A stretch of 64,000 nt of DNA from Tenggerimyces sp963762635. GTDB taxonomy: Bacteria; Actinomycetota; Actinomycetes; Propionibacteriales; Actinopolymorphaceae. The notes under the pieces are model-generated. The model saw nothing but the letters and a program-made list of their open reading frames with translations. It did no database searches and was not told where the DNA came from. The stretch spans positions 310,001 to 374,000 of the forward strand of contig CAVXLQ010000013.1 in assembly GCA_963762635.1 (NCBI GenBank), in the 5' to 3' direction. Of the stretch, positions 9,120-19,507 are shown piece by piece (the stretch's first letter is position 1; the number at the start of each line of letters is the position of its first letter). The translations under genes were made by a program, and so were the position numbers.

Positions 9120-10160
9120 CTATCGAGACGACTCGCCGGCGCCAGGGAGCAGCAGGATCTTGCCGGACACGCGGCCGGACTCGGCCAGGTTGAGCGCCTC
9201 GACGGCCTGGTCCAACGGGAAGGTCTCGGCGATCTCGCCGTGCAGCTCGCCGTTCTTGGCCAGCGCGAGAACGGCCTCGAAGTCGGCCCTCACCTGCGGC
9301 CGCCGAGCATCGGCCTTGCCGGCCATCACGTTGTACATCGCCCACTTGCCCCTGCCCGGCAGCAGGTTCGAGATCGTGCCGCGGAGCACCATCTTCACCC
9401 ACGGCAGGTAGGCCGAGCCCTTCGCGTCGACGGTCTCGTGGCTGCCGTACGACACGATCGTCCCGCTGGGCTTGAGCAACGGCTGCAGCGCGCGCATCGA
9501 GTTGGGTCCGACGTGGTCGAAGATCGCGTCGAAGCCGCCGGGCGCGATCTCGCGCAGCTTGGCGGGCAGGTCGCCGCGGTAGTCGACCGGCGTCGCGCCG
9601 AGCTTCTCCACCAGGGCGTGCTTCCCGGCCGACGCGGTGCCCACGACCTCGGCGCCGGCGAGGCGTGCGAGCTGCACGAGGATCGTGCCGACGCCACCCG
9701 CGGCGCCTTGCACGAGGACCGTGTGGCCGGGCCGGACCTTCGCGACCCGGTGGAGCAGCTGGTACGCGGTGACGCCGTTCAGCGCCAACGCCTCGGCCTG
9801 CTCGGCGGTCACGCCGTCCGGGACGCGGGCGAGGTCGCCGACGTTCACGATCGTCCGGTCGGCCCAACCGCCCACCTTGACGATCGCGCCGACCCGCTGG
9901 CCCACCCGCAGGTCGCCGTGCTGGTCGGAGCCGTTGCCGAAGGACTCGATCACCCCGACCAGGTCGTATCCGAGCACGTACGGGAACGGCGGAACGCCGG
10001 GGTAGCGGCCGCGCCGCATCTGCTGCTCGGCGAACGAGACGCCCGTCGCCTCGACGCGGACCAGCGCCTCGTCGACGCCCGGCTCCGGGAGGTGACGCCG
10101 CCGGAACTCCAGCGACTCCGGCTCGCCCAGGCCCTTGAGAACGACTTCTGTAGTCTTCAT
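9120..10160 (-). CDS. Zinc-independent quinone oxidoreductase-like (MDR) protein
   Basis: Medium-chain dehydrogenase/reductase of the NADPH:quinone reductase group, about 346 residues. I start at MKTTEVVLKGLGEPESLEF (ATG 10160), since the frame upstream runs into the operator region. Features: a GroES-like N-domain, FPYVLGYDLVGVIESFG (about residues 60-76), the cofactor motif VLVQGAAGGVGTILVQLAR (about 145-163) and DHVGPNSM. Structural-zinc cysteines are absent, as in quinone reductases. It is divergent from a TetR gene with an inverted repeat between them, so it is the probable target of that repressor. Confidence 0.9.
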   Translation of the reverse strand: MKTTEVVLKGLGEPESLEFRRRHLPEPGVDEALVRVEATGVSFAEQQMRRGRYPGVPPFPYVLGYDLVGVIESFGNGSDQHGDLRVGQRVGAIVKVGGWADRTIVNVGDLARVPDGVTAEQAEALALNGVTAYQLLHRVAKVRPGHTVLVQGAAGGVGTILVQLARLAGAEVVGTASAGKHALVEKLGATPVDYRGDLPAKLREIAPGGFDAIFDHVGPNSMRALQPLLKPSGTIVSYGSHETVDAKGSAYLPWVKMVLRGTISNLLPGRGKWAMYNVMAGKADARRPQVRADFEAVLALAKNGELHGEIAETFPLDQAVEALNLAESGRVSGKILLLPGAGESSR

Positions 10161-10191
10161 GGTCTCACTCTCGTGATAGAGTCTCGCTTCA

Positions 10192-10225
10192 GTTAGAACC
10201 TCTAACAAGAGGATGTCCCTCTAAC
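10192..10225. promoter_or_regulatory. TetR operator between the oxidoreductase and tetR genes
   Basis: GTTAGAACCTCTAAC (10192-10206) is a perfect 6-bp inverted repeat. The right half with its flank (CTCTAAC) recurs at 10219-10225, 19 bases from the first. It lies in the divergent promoter region and is a good candidate for autoregulation and control of the oxidoreductase. Binding is inferred from position and symmetry only. Confidence 0.7.
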
Positions 10226-10258
10226 TAACAACTGTCAAGTCGCGCTGAGGAGGGCCCG

Positions 10259-10912
10259 GTGGCGGACACCAGGAGAGATCGCTATCGCGCCGAGACCCGG
10301 CGTGAGGTCAAGGACCGGGCGCTGAGCCAGCTGTCGGAGCACGGCATCGAGGGCCTGTCGATCAACGCGATCGCCCGCGCGATGGGGATGAGCGGCCCGG
10401 CGCTCTACCGCTACTTCGCGAACCGGGAGGAGCTCCTCACCGAGCTGATCGTCGAGGCGTACGACGACCTGGCGAACGCGATGGAGGGTGCCGCCGACCG
10501 CGGGCTGCGCGCCGTCGCCGAGGCGATGTGGGACTGGGCGCACGTGCAGCCGCATCGGTATCTGCTGCTGTTCGGCACGCCGATCCCCGGATACCAGGCG
10601 CCCGAGCAGGCCACGCTCGCCGCGCGGCGCTCGATGGGAGTTCTGCTGAAGGTGCTGGTGGAGGCGCCCGGGCAGGCCGGTGCGCGCCGGCGGAAGTCGA
10701 GTCTCGAGCGCGAGGTCGAGGCAGGCCCGTGGGCGCCTGAGGAGTATCGGGTCAAGGGGAACGGGCCGGTCCTCGTTCGCGCGCTGGTGTGCTGGACTCG
10801 GCTGCACGGGGTGTTGAGCCTCGACGTGATCGGGCAGTTCGCCATCATGGGCTTCACGCCGCGTTCGTTGTACGACCTCGAGGTCGAGGCGTTGCTGTCA
10901 ACCGAGAGTTGA
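10259..10912 (+). CDS. TetR family transcriptional regulator
   Basis: 217 residues from a GTG preceded by GAGGAGG. The N-terminal helix-turn-helix is typical: ALSQLSEHGIEGLSINAIARAMGMSGPALYRYFANREELL (about residues 20-59; longer than needed, key part ALYRYF). The C-terminal ligand domain includes AMWDWAHVQPHRYLLLFGTP, resembling the WHG-type TetR_C domain. It is divergent from the quinone-oxidoreductase gene. Its last 15 bases overlap the convergent FGGY kinase. Ligand unknown. Confidence 0.93.
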   Translation: MADTRRDRYRAETRREVKDRALSQLSEHGIEGLSINAIARAMGMSGPALYRYFANREELLTELIVEAYDDLANAMEGAADRGLRAVAEAMWDWAHVQPHRYLLLFGTPIPGYQAPEQATLAARRSMGVLLKVLVEAPGQAGARRRKSSLEREVEAGPWAPEEYRVKGNGPVLVRALVCWTRLHGVLSLDVIGQFAIMGFTPRSLYDLEVEALLSTES

Positions 10913-12163
10913 CGTGGAGCCGAGGAACCGCTCGTACACCTCGTCGTAGGCGTCGACCCGTTCCGGATCCGGGAACACGCGGCTGGCCTCGCTGACCACG
11001 GCGTCGGCGGCCGCGCCGACGGAGATGTACGCTCCCGCGCCGACGAGCGCGAGGATCCCCGCGCCGATGAGGCGGCCCTCGGTCGCGCGCAACGTCACCA
11101 CCGGGAGCCCGTGGACCGCTGCGCGGAGCTGGTTCCAGGCAGGATCCACCGCGTTCGCGCCGACCACGCGCAACGCCCTGAGCCGTGTCGGTCTCAGCTC
11201 GTCGAGCATCCGGCGTACCTCGAAGCACCCGCGTTCCTGGCCTTCGGGCGTCGGCGCCCACCTCAGGTGGACCCAGCCGGAGCCGGCCGCGCGGTAGTTC
11301 AGTACGGCGAGAGAGGGATGCGGGATGTCGGAGAAGGTGCCGACCACGGTCATGCCGGGCTGGCCGATCTCGACCGCGCGCTCGGTGTGGTGCAGCCCGG
11401 CGGCGGCGAGCTGGCACAGGACGTCGCCGGCGCCGCCGACGACCGGCAGGCCGACGGGCAGCCCCGTCGCGCCGGCGACCTCGGGACGCAGCCGCCCGCA
11501 GATCTCCGTCGAGCCGATGATCGGCGGCAGCTTGCTCCCGCTGATCCCGAGCGCGGCGAACAGCTCGTCGGACCACTTGCCGGACTCGGCGTCCATACAG
11601 AACGAGCCGGAGGCCTCCGTCGGGTCGGTCGCGGCGACGCCGGTCAGCCGGTAGTTGAGGAAGTCCTTGGCGGCGAGGAACTGCCAGGCGGCGTCGTACA
11701 CCGTCGGGCTCTCGCTGCGGTACCAGGCGAGCTTGATCCCGGAGCGGACCGGATCCGGGCGGTTGCCGGCGAGCTGGCTCAGCCTCGCGGCGTCCCGGCC
11801 GTTCGCGAGGTCCGCGGCGAGGGTGGCGCCGCGTTCGTCGTTCCACAGCCCGACCCGGCGAACGAGACAGCGGCCGTCCTGGTCGATCGGGACGATGGCG
11901 TGCAGCTGCGCGCCGACCGCGAGCGCGTCGACGCGGGTGGTGTGGTTGCGGGAGACGAGCTCCTGCAGGCATGCGATGGTCGCGGCCCACCAGAGCTCAG
12001 GGTCCTGTTCGACCCGGCCGGGGCTCGGCGAGTGGGACTCCAGCGGGACTTCGGTGACGTCGAGCAGCTGCGCCGCCGGTCCGATGATGGCGGCGCGCGC
12101 GGCCTTCGTCCCCAGTTCGACGGCGATCGCGATCGGGTCGACGGGGGCTGCGTCGAGGTCCAT
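10898..12163 (-). CDS. FGGY-family carbohydrate kinase
   Basis: Sugar kinase of the xylulokinase/gluconate-kinase-like FGGY family, 421 residues, shorter than the usual 480-500. The N-domain starts AIAVELGTKAARAAIIGPA, an ATP-phosphate loop variant of the usual D-G-T-S. Mid-protein GDVLCQLAAAGLHHTERAVEIGQPGM matches the FGGY ATP-binding segment (expected GAGDNAA...GT). The usual G-T-S motif is IGQPGM here. These deviations make the substrate and even activity uncertain. Standalone; the tetR tail overlaps its 3-prime end by 15 bases. Confidence 0.8.
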   Translation of the reverse strand: MDLDAAPVDPIAIAVELGTKAARAAIIGPAAQLLDVTEVPLESHSPSPGRVEQDPELWWAATIACLQELVSRNHTTRVDALAVGAQLHAIVPIDQDGRCLVRRVGLWNDERGATLAADLANGRDAARLSQLAGNRPDPVRSGIKLAWYRSESPTVYDAAWQFLAAKDFLNYRLTGVAATDPTEASGSFCMDAESGKWSDELFAALGISGSKLPPIIGSTEICGRLRPEVAGATGLPVGLPVVGGAGDVLCQLAAAGLHHTERAVEIGQPGMTVVGTFSDIPHPSLAVLNYRAAGSGWVHLRWAPTPEGQERGCFEVRRMLDELRPTRLRALRVVGANAVDPAWNQLRAAVHGLPVVTLRATEGRLIGAGILALVGAGAYISVGAAADAVVSEASRVFPDPERVDAYDEVYERFLGSTSTLG

Positions 12164-12253
12164 TCGCTAGATCTTCAGCTTCGACATCGGTTGCCTCCCC
12201 TAGCACGATTCTCGACCCGGGAGTCCCCGCTGCGGATACTAGCCGGAACGGGG

Positions 12254-12613
12254 CTATTCGACCGGAGTGAACAGCCAGCGGAAGAACAGGTAGATCACTC
12301 CGCAAACGATGGCGACTGCCGGGAGTGCTTGGATGATTCCGGGTAGGAAGCGGGCGCCGATCTTGCGGAAGATCGCGACGACGCCGCAGCTGAGCAGCGC
12401 GAGCACGATGCCGGCCGGCGTGATCCCGAGGAGCAGGATCGCGAAGAACCAACCGCCTTGGCGTACTGGATCCCGGCCTGGAACGGTGAAGAACCCGAAT
12501 CCGACCAGGGCGGAAACCGCGACGTAGACGAGTGCGCTCAGGATGAGCGCCCAGGCGTAACCGCGACCTTCCTTGCGTCGACGCTGTGTGACTGGAACTT
12601 GTGACGCGGACAT
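12254..12613 (-). CDS. Small membrane protein, unknown function
   Basis: 119 residues with a short basic cytoplasmic N-terminus (QRRRKEGRGY) and three hydrophobic stretches (ALILSALVYVAVSALVGFG; GWFFAILLLGITPAGIVLALL; GIIQALPAVAIVCGVIYLF). No family recognised. It and the next two minus-strand genes are separated by gaps, so they are probably not one operon. Confidence 0.65.
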   Translation of the reverse strand: MSASQVPVTQRRRKEGRGYAWALILSALVYVAVSALVGFGFFTVPGRDPVRQGGWFFAILLLGITPAGIVLALLSCGVVAIFRKIGARFLPGIIQALPAVAIVCGVIYLFFRWLFTPVE

Positions 12614-12838
12614 GGCGAGCGAGAGATCCCATCGCGAGCGAACGGTGACGATGACAGTCCACCACAGTCCGCCGACGTGGTCCGGCCGTCAACTTGGTTT
12701 CTGGTCCGGATCGGCCTTGACCGGTGGGTGCCAGGGGGCTGATGGGATTTCTTTCCAACGTTAACCATTGGCGCCAAGCTCGCGACAGTGGCCGTACGCG
12801 TACGGCGCGAACGAGCGATGGTTGCTGCGGCGGGTGCG

Positions 12839-13228
12839 TTAGAGGAGCAGCTGGATGCCGCCGAGAACGAGGCCGGTGGCGACGACCAGCGCGGCCGCGA
12901 CGCCGCCGAGCACGATGCCGCGCCATTGGCGGACGGGCTGGATGAGCTGGCCGAGCAGGACGAGCACCCACGCGATGCAGGCGCCGACGGCGACGAACGG
13001 GACGCCGATCATGCCGAAGAACAGGACCCCGTCGCGTGGCGGCAGGGTGCAGCCCCAGCCGATGCCCTCGCACTGGCCGTTCGGGTTGGTGTCGTGCGGC
13101 CACGCGAACGCGAGCGCGACGAGGAACACGACGGCGTAGAGGCCGAGCGTGAACACGGAGGCCCAGAGCAGCGCCCAGCCGACATTCGACCGCGTGGGTG
13201 CTTTGGTCGCGTCCGTGGCTTCCGTCAC
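12839..13228 (-). CDS. Small membrane protein, unknown function
   Basis: 129 residues from a GTG start. Three or four membrane segments are seen (ALLWASVFTLGLYAVVFLVAL; GVLFFGMIGVPFVAVGACIA; GIVLGGVAAALVVATGLVLGG). An outward loop contains two cysteines (NGQCEGIGWGCTLPP), probably a disulphide. This C..6..C loop arrangement is common in small actinobacterial membrane proteins of unknown role. Confidence 0.7.
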   Translation of the reverse strand: MTEATDATKAPTRSNVGWALLWASVFTLGLYAVVFLVALAFAWPHDTNPNGQCEGIGWGCTLPPRDGVLFFGMIGVPFVAVGACIAWVLVLLGQLIQPVRQWRGIVLGGVAAALVVATGLVLGGIQLLL

Positions 13229-13261
13229 CCCTCAAGCGTGCCAGGTTCGGGCCTTGCGCGC

Positions 13262-13771
13262 TCAGCTGGCTGTGGACGGGCCGAGGTAGAGGCCGTTCTC
13301 GTCCAGCGCGTTGTAGACGGTCACCTCGCCGGTGGTGAGAGCGACGTGAACCATCACCGTCCCGTTGGCCAGGTCGTCGTCCTCACCGTGCCACACGGTG
13401 AGGCCGGCCGAGGTGACGGTCTGGCCGACCAGCTCCAGGTAGCCGGCCGGGACGTCGTCGCGGAAGACGAGCTGGAAGTCGTCGCCGGCCGGCCATCGCG
13501 GCGGCTTGGCGGGGTCGATGGTGTTCCAGGTGAGCGAGAGCTCGTCGAACTTCTGGTGGTTGACCTCGAGCTGCTCGCCGTCGAAGTCGAGGAGGACCGG
13601 CCCGTCGGCGAACCACTCGTCGGCGCCGAGCTCCCACACCACCCACGTCCGCGTCAGCGGCCGCCCCATCAGCCCCCGCAACCTCTCCCCGTGCGCGGCC
13701 TGCAGCGCGTCATAGCCCGTGAGCCAGTCCGGCCGGTAGCCGTCGATGCCGAAGTCGAAGACGTCGTCCAC
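13262..13771 (-). CDS. Conserved hypothetical protein (169 aa)
   Basis: Soluble acidic protein, start GTG at 13771 giving (M)DDVFDFGIDGYRPDWL. The open frame extends far upstream, but that part covers a strong hairpin and low-complexity sequence and does not look coding. Motifs such as TWVVWELGADEWFADGPVLL and GEVTVYNALDENGLYLGP suggest a beta-rich fold. Family not recognised. The chosen start lacks a strong ribosome site, so it may be a few codons off. Confidence 0.65.
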   Translation of the reverse strand: MDDVFDFGIDGYRPDWLTGYDALQAAHGERLRGLMGRPLTRTWVVWELGADEWFADGPVLLDFDGEQLEVNHQKFDELSLTWNTIDPAKPPRWPAGDDFQLVFRDDVPAGYLELVGQTVTSAGLTVWHGEDDDLANGTVMVHVALTTGEVTVYNALDENGLYLGPSTAS

Positions 13772-14083
13772 AGCGGCCAGTCTGAGGGAGTTCGCCGGCC
13801 TCGGCGAGCGGATATCCGCGCTGGTCACCGCGCCTGGCGGGAGGGACCGGAAAGCGGTCCCTCCCGCGGCGGGTTGCAGCAACAGCACGGACCAGGGGGG
13901 TGCCCGAGCCTGCTGCGGCGGGGACAGACGAGACCGCTGCGGGTGCGACCCATGCGGTTCGTCCGGACGGGCTCGGAGTGCGGATCCGAAGCCGTCACGG
14001 AAAACGCTAGTGCCGCGAGCACCGTCGCGTGGCCGTTCCGGGCGAGTCTGTGGACAACTTTCCCGCAGCACCGGGAATGAACT
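13772..14083. other. Intergenic stretch before lon
   Basis: About 310 bases between the divergent hypothetical gene and lon. It holds a perfect hairpin (13837-13867). No gene is supported in any frame. Confidence 0.6.
13837..13867. terminator. Strong 12-bp hairpin
   Basis: GCGGGAGGGACC, a 7-base loop GGAAAGC, then GGTCCCTCCCGC: a perfect 12-bp stem. No T-tract follows on either strand, so it may be a non-canonical terminator, an RNA element or a protein site. It lies upstream of both flanking genes, an unusual place for a terminator. Confidence 0.55.
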
Positions 14084-14103
14084 GTAAGCCTGTAATCGCT
14101 TAC
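14084..14103. promoter_or_regulatory. Inverted repeat just upstream of lon
   Basis: GTAAGC and GCTTAC, separated by eight bases, form a perfect 6-bp inverted repeat ending seven bases before the lon ATG. Its position over the ribosome-binding region suggests an operator for a stress regulator or a small RNA hairpin that masks initiation. It does not match the ClgR or HrcA consensus that I know. Confidence 0.4.
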
Positions 14104-14109
14104 CACTGC

Positions 14110-16465
<2,356 letters not shown>

Positions 16466-16493
16466 GTTCGACCGACTGGAGGGGATCGCTCGC

Positions 16494-16952
16494 ATGACGG
16501 TGACGCTCTTTGAGTATGCCGGTGGCGCCGAGGCCATGCATCGGCTGGCCCAGGCTCACTACGACCGTTGCGTGAGCGATCCCCTGCTGGTGCAGGTCTT
16601 TGGGACGACGCCGCGTCCGGAGCACGTGGAGCATCTGGCCACCTGGCTGGGCGAGGTGTTCGGCGGGCCTTCGGGCTACACCGAGCGGTACGGCGGGCAC
16701 CACGCGCTGCTCTCGCACCACGCGGGGCTCGGGATCAACGAGGCGCAACGGGTCGCTTTCGTCGAGGCGTTCATGGCGGCGGCGGACGAGGTCGGGCTGC
16801 CTTCCGACGAACGGTTCCGCTCTCGCGTGCGGGAGTACGTGGAGTGGGGAACGCGGATCGCGCACTCGATGTCGCAGCGGCCGACGGTCGGACCGAGCTC
16901 TGATCCCGTTCCGCTGTGGGACTGGGGTCCGGACGGTCCGCCGTCGAAGTGA
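16494..16952 (+). CDS. glbO: Group II truncated haemoglobin
   Basis: 152-residue globin of the trHbO group that starts MTVTLFEYAGGAEAMHRL. The Y of HYDRCVSDPLL is the probable B10-type haem-pocket residue, and the GGHHALLSHHAGLGI stretch (about residues 66-80) includes the proximal histidine; WLGEVFGGPSGYTERYGG is diagnostic. Likely role: oxygen or NO chemistry near the membrane. It follows lon by 28 bases with a GGAGGGG ribosome site and ends before a strong terminator. Confidence 0.92.
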   Translation: MTVTLFEYAGGAEAMHRLAQAHYDRCVSDPLLVQVFGTTPRPEHVEHLATWLGEVFGGPSGYTERYGGHHALLSHHAGLGINEAQRVAFVEAFMAAADEVGLPSDERFRSRVREYVEWGTRIAHSMSQRPTVGPSSDPVPLWDWGPDGPPSK

Positions 16953-16957
16953 CGTCC

Positions 16958-17003
16958 AAACGAAGGGGCTCCCTGCCGGATGTGGCAGGGAGCCCCTTTC
17001 GTT
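16958..17003. terminator. Bidirectional intrinsic terminator
   Basis: Stem AACGAAGGGGCTCCCTGCC paired with GGCAGGGAGCCCCTTTCGTT around the loop GGATGT, nearly perfect over 18 pairs. It is placed exactly between convergent glbO and the HNH gene. The T-poor tail is typical for high-G+C actinobacteria. Confidence 0.85.
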
Positions 17004-17021
17004 CGTTTCGTTCGTTCGGGA

Positions 17022-17474
17022 CTAGCGGACCTTCAGGTGGGCGAGCGACGCCCAGGTCGGGGCGACCGGTGTCACACGCAGCGGCATGCGTGCTTCTGCG
17101 GGCGTCCGGTCTCCTTTGCGCTGGTTGCACGGGCCACAGGCCGCCACCGTGTTGAGCCAGGAATTACGACCGCCGCGCGAACGCGGCGTGATGTGGTCGA
17201 CGGTGCTGGCCGGCCCGCTGCAGTAACCGCACTTGGCGCGGTCCCGGGCGAGCACGCCCGAGCGGGACCAGGATGGTCCTGTCGTGTACCTCCAGCGGGT
17301 GACGACGTACTGGACCAATCGGACGACGAGCGGGCGCGGGTACATGCCGAACAGTCGGTCGGGCATAGCCTCGTGGACGACGGCTACCTCGCGGAAGAGC
17401 ATGCGCACGGCATGCCGGAGACTAACCCGGTGGAGCGGGCCGAAGTCAGCGTTCAGCACGAGTACGGTTTCCAC
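17022..17474 (-). CDS. HNH endonuclease
   Basis: 150-residue HNH nuclease of the type widespread as a single gene in actinomycetes. Zinc and catalytic motifs: CGYC (about residues 92-95), STVDHITPRSRGGRNSW with the HNH histidine, N in NTVAACGPCNQRKGDR (about 117-131) with the second CxxC. The N-terminal part (METVLVLNADFGPLHRVSL) is typical of this family. GTG start eight bases after GGAAGGAGG. Role in the cell unclear; not linked to a mobile element here. Confidence 0.92.
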   Translation of the reverse strand: METVLVLNADFGPLHRVSLRHAVRMLFREVAVVHEAMPDRLFGMYPRPLVVRLVQYVVTRWRYTTGPSWSRSGVLARDRAKCGYCSGPASTVDHITPRSRGGRNSWLNTVAACGPCNQRKGDRTPAEARMPLRVTPVAPTWASLAHLKVR

Positions 17475-18217
17475 CGGGATGACCTCCTTCCGGTCGCCGA
17501 AGCTTGCTTCACGCCCGAGCGTACGAGACTCCCTGAGGGGTCATCTACCCCTTAATTGTGCCCTCTACGTGCCACAAGTGGATCAGTTCGGCGGCCGACG
17601 CGCCGGTTTCGGCATGCCGGCTTGAACGTCTGATGGTTACCGGTCGGTGGCGCCCGGTTGACCTGGAACTGAACCCCGCGTCACGTCCGAGGTGCCCGCT
17701 CCATTGTCGAATTACGCAGTGGAAGTCGTTCGAAAAAGCGATTCACGCTTCGGGCTGGCTTATCGTGCCGAAAGGAATTCCCGCGAATTCTCGGTGTGCA
17801 ATAGCGATGCCATTCGAGTGGGGAATCCAGCGACGACGGCTCCTGGCTTGCGGACCTGTCGATGGTCGGCGGGCACGGCGCGCGATCCACTGGATGTGTT
17901 GCGTAGCCGCCGTAGCTGATCGTTTCGCCGTGAGCACAATGCGTAGATCGGTCCGCTGGCGTGGAGAAATATCGGTCGGAAGTTTTGAAGATTTGCCGGA
18001 CAACGATCCCGGCTGAGGTGCATGCTTCAGGAAGTGATCCGCCTCACCCCGAGGATCCAGTGGGTCACTAATACGCTCGGCGGGCGTGGAGGGCTTCCCC
18101 CGTGGCTCTTCCCGCCCGCTGAGTCCCAAGCTTCAAGGCAACACCCACAGTCGCTCGGCGGACGTGGAGGGCTTCCCCCGTGGCTCTTCCCGTCCGCCGA
18201 GTTTTGTGTCTGCCGTA
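17475..18217. other. 743-base gap with low-G+C segment
   Basis: No gene can be supported. 17536-17552 holds AGGGGT-CATCT-ACCCCT, a short inverted repeat in the promoter region of the HNH gene. About 17560-18060 has clearly more A+T than its surroundings and only weak short frames (for example a plus-strand 75-residue frame at 17692-17919 and a 152-residue frame at 17558-18016), none with a recognised family or convincing ribosome site. It may be a decayed insertion or hold an RNA gene. The right end carries the paired hairpins at 18074-18201. Confidence 0.5.
18074..18201. repeat. Two covarying 50-base hairpins
   Basis: Copy 1 (18074-18123) and copy 2 (18152-18201) are direct repeats 78 bases apart. 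Each has an 11-bp stem (CTCGGCGGGCG...CGCCCGCTGAG; CTCGGCGGACG...CGTCCGCCGAG) around an identical 26-base interior. Two stem positions differ, and both keep pairing (G-C to A-T; G-T to G-C). Copy 2 is followed by TTTT on the plus strand. A terminator pair or small structured RNA downstream of parA is likely. Confidence 0.8.
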
Positions 18218-18817
18218 CTAGCTGGCCCTCGCCGCTGCGAGGGCGCGGCGCCAGACCTTGCGGTACGACTCGAGGCCGTCCGGTGACAGTGGTCCGGTGG
18301 GGCCCGCGGTGATCGCGACTCGTTCGGGAATCGTTCCCCACACCGGCACCCCGGCCTGCACCCAGGACTCGAGCGCTTCCTTGTAGCTGCGGGTGAACGT
18401 TCGCGCCGAACAGATCACCAGACCAACCGGCGTACTCGGTGGCACCAGGTCCAGCACCGCCTCGACGCGCGGTGTCTCCACGCCGCCGACGCGGGTGGGG
18501 ATGATGACGACGGAGGCGCGGTCGAGGGCCTTGTTCAGCAGCCGCTCGTGCGACGGTGGCATGTCGACGACGCCCACGCCGTCGTCACCGACGCGGTCGA
18601 GCGCCTTGGTGAGGAGACGTTCGGTGGGCGCCTCGAGGACCTCGACGCGCTCGAGCTTCTCGTCGCCGGAGTTCTCGATCCAATCCGCGGCACTGGCCTG
18701 CGGGTCGGCGTCGACAAGGATCGCGCTGCGACGGTTGGACGACGCCAGGGCGGCGAGGTACACCGACGACGTCGTCTTGCCGACTCCGCCCTTCAATGCG
18801 GCCGTCACGATGATCAT
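18218..18817 (-). CDS. ParA/MinD-like ATPase
   Basis: 199-residue P-loop ATPase starting MIIVTAALKGGVGKTTSSVY with the deviant Walker A KGGVGKTT (about residues 9-16). The A' motif is ILVDADPQASAADW (about 33-46) and Walker B-like VGVVDMPPS follows. No ParB, parS-like site or plasmid replication gene is seen, and the main chromosome parAB is elsewhere, so this is an orphan ParA of the kind that positions cargo proteins or partitions small elements. The gene at 18968 is divergent. Paired hairpins follow its stop by 17 bases. Confidence 0.9.
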   Translation of the reverse strand: MIIVTAALKGGVGKTTSSVYLAALASSNRRSAILVDADPQASAADWIENSGDEKLERVEVLEAPTERLLTKALDRVGDDGVGVVDMPPSHERLLNKALDRASVVIIPTRVGGVETPRVEAVLDLVPPSTPVGLVICSARTFTRSYKEALESWVQAGVPVWGTIPERVAITAGPTGPLSPDGLESYRKVWRRALAAARAS

Positions 18818-18967
18818 GAAGGTGAAGGTACTCCCGCGAGGGCCTCCATTACCACCACTACTACTCTCCGCAATGCCCGACGCGCCGAGTGGTGGTACCG
18901 ATCTGGTACCCGGAACTCGTGCTTTTGGACGAGCCGCACTGCAATCTCCGGTGGCAGAGTGGGCGCC

Positions 18968-19507
18968 ATGGGGACCGAGTTCGTCATTCGCGACGCCGCC
19001 GTGATGGCCGCGATCTTCGGCTTCGCCGCGGTGATGTGGCTGGGTTGGGCGCAGGAGGCACCGCCGCGTTCATGGCGGCTCTGGCTCGGCGTGGGTGTCG
19101 TCCTCGGCGCGCTGCTGGCGATCGGTGGTGGGCTGCTGGCGTGGCAGAACTGGGGCCCGGAGTCGGCGCTCGCGGCCGAGGGCGCGCGGCGGACGTTCGG
19201 CATCGTGGCCGGGATCGAGTTCGGCCTGGCCGGCCTCGGCGCCGCCGTGCTCGGGCTGACCAAGCGAGCCGAGTGGATCAACCCGTGGATCGCGTTGATC
19301 GTCGGTCTGCACTTCGTGCCGCTCGCGTACCTCTTCCACGACCTTTGGCTATTCGGCCTCGCCGCGATCATGGTGGCGGGAGCCGGTGCGGCGGTTTGGC
19401 AGCACCGGCGCTCGGGCACCACGCCCAGCGCGGTGAGCGGTGCGATCTCAGGAGTTGGCCTCCTCCTCTACGCGATCCGCGACGTGATCCTCGTCCTCGT
19501 CGCCTAG
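18968..19507 (+). CDS. Integral membrane protein, unknown function
   Basis: 179 residues from ATG 18968 (MGTEFVIRDAAVMAAIFGFA). About six hydrophobic segments, ending SGVGLLLYAIRDVILVLVA. The longer open frame upstream is antisense to parA and is not used. No family recognised. A string of palindromes begins ten bases after the stop. Confidence 0.75.
   Translation: MGTEFVIRDAAVMAAIFGFAAVMWLGWAQEAPPRSWRLWLGVGVVLGALLAIGGGLLAWQNWGPESALAAEGARRTFGIVAGIEFGLAGLGAAVLGLTKRAEWINPWIALIVGLHFVPLAYLFHDLWLFGLAAIMVAGAGAAVWQHRRSGTTPSAVSGAISGVGLLLYAIRDVILVLVA

Noticed and set aside
11111..12346. 411-codon plus-strand frame opposite the FGGY kinase
   Set aside because: Arg/Gly/Ala-rich antisense shadow typical of high-G+C genes; no motif and it overlaps a recognised kinase entirely.
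13837..13867. tRNA or structured RNA gene
   Set aside because: A single hairpin without the cloverleaf or another conserved part; kept only as a hairpin.
17558..18016. 152-codon plus-strand frame
   Set aside because: No ribosome site or recognisable motif; composition differs from nearby genes and the frame includes a hairpin region.
18218..18817. Plasmid or chromosome partition locus
   Set aside because: Only a ParA-like ATPase is present; there is no ParB gene, and the nearby repeats are not parS-like.
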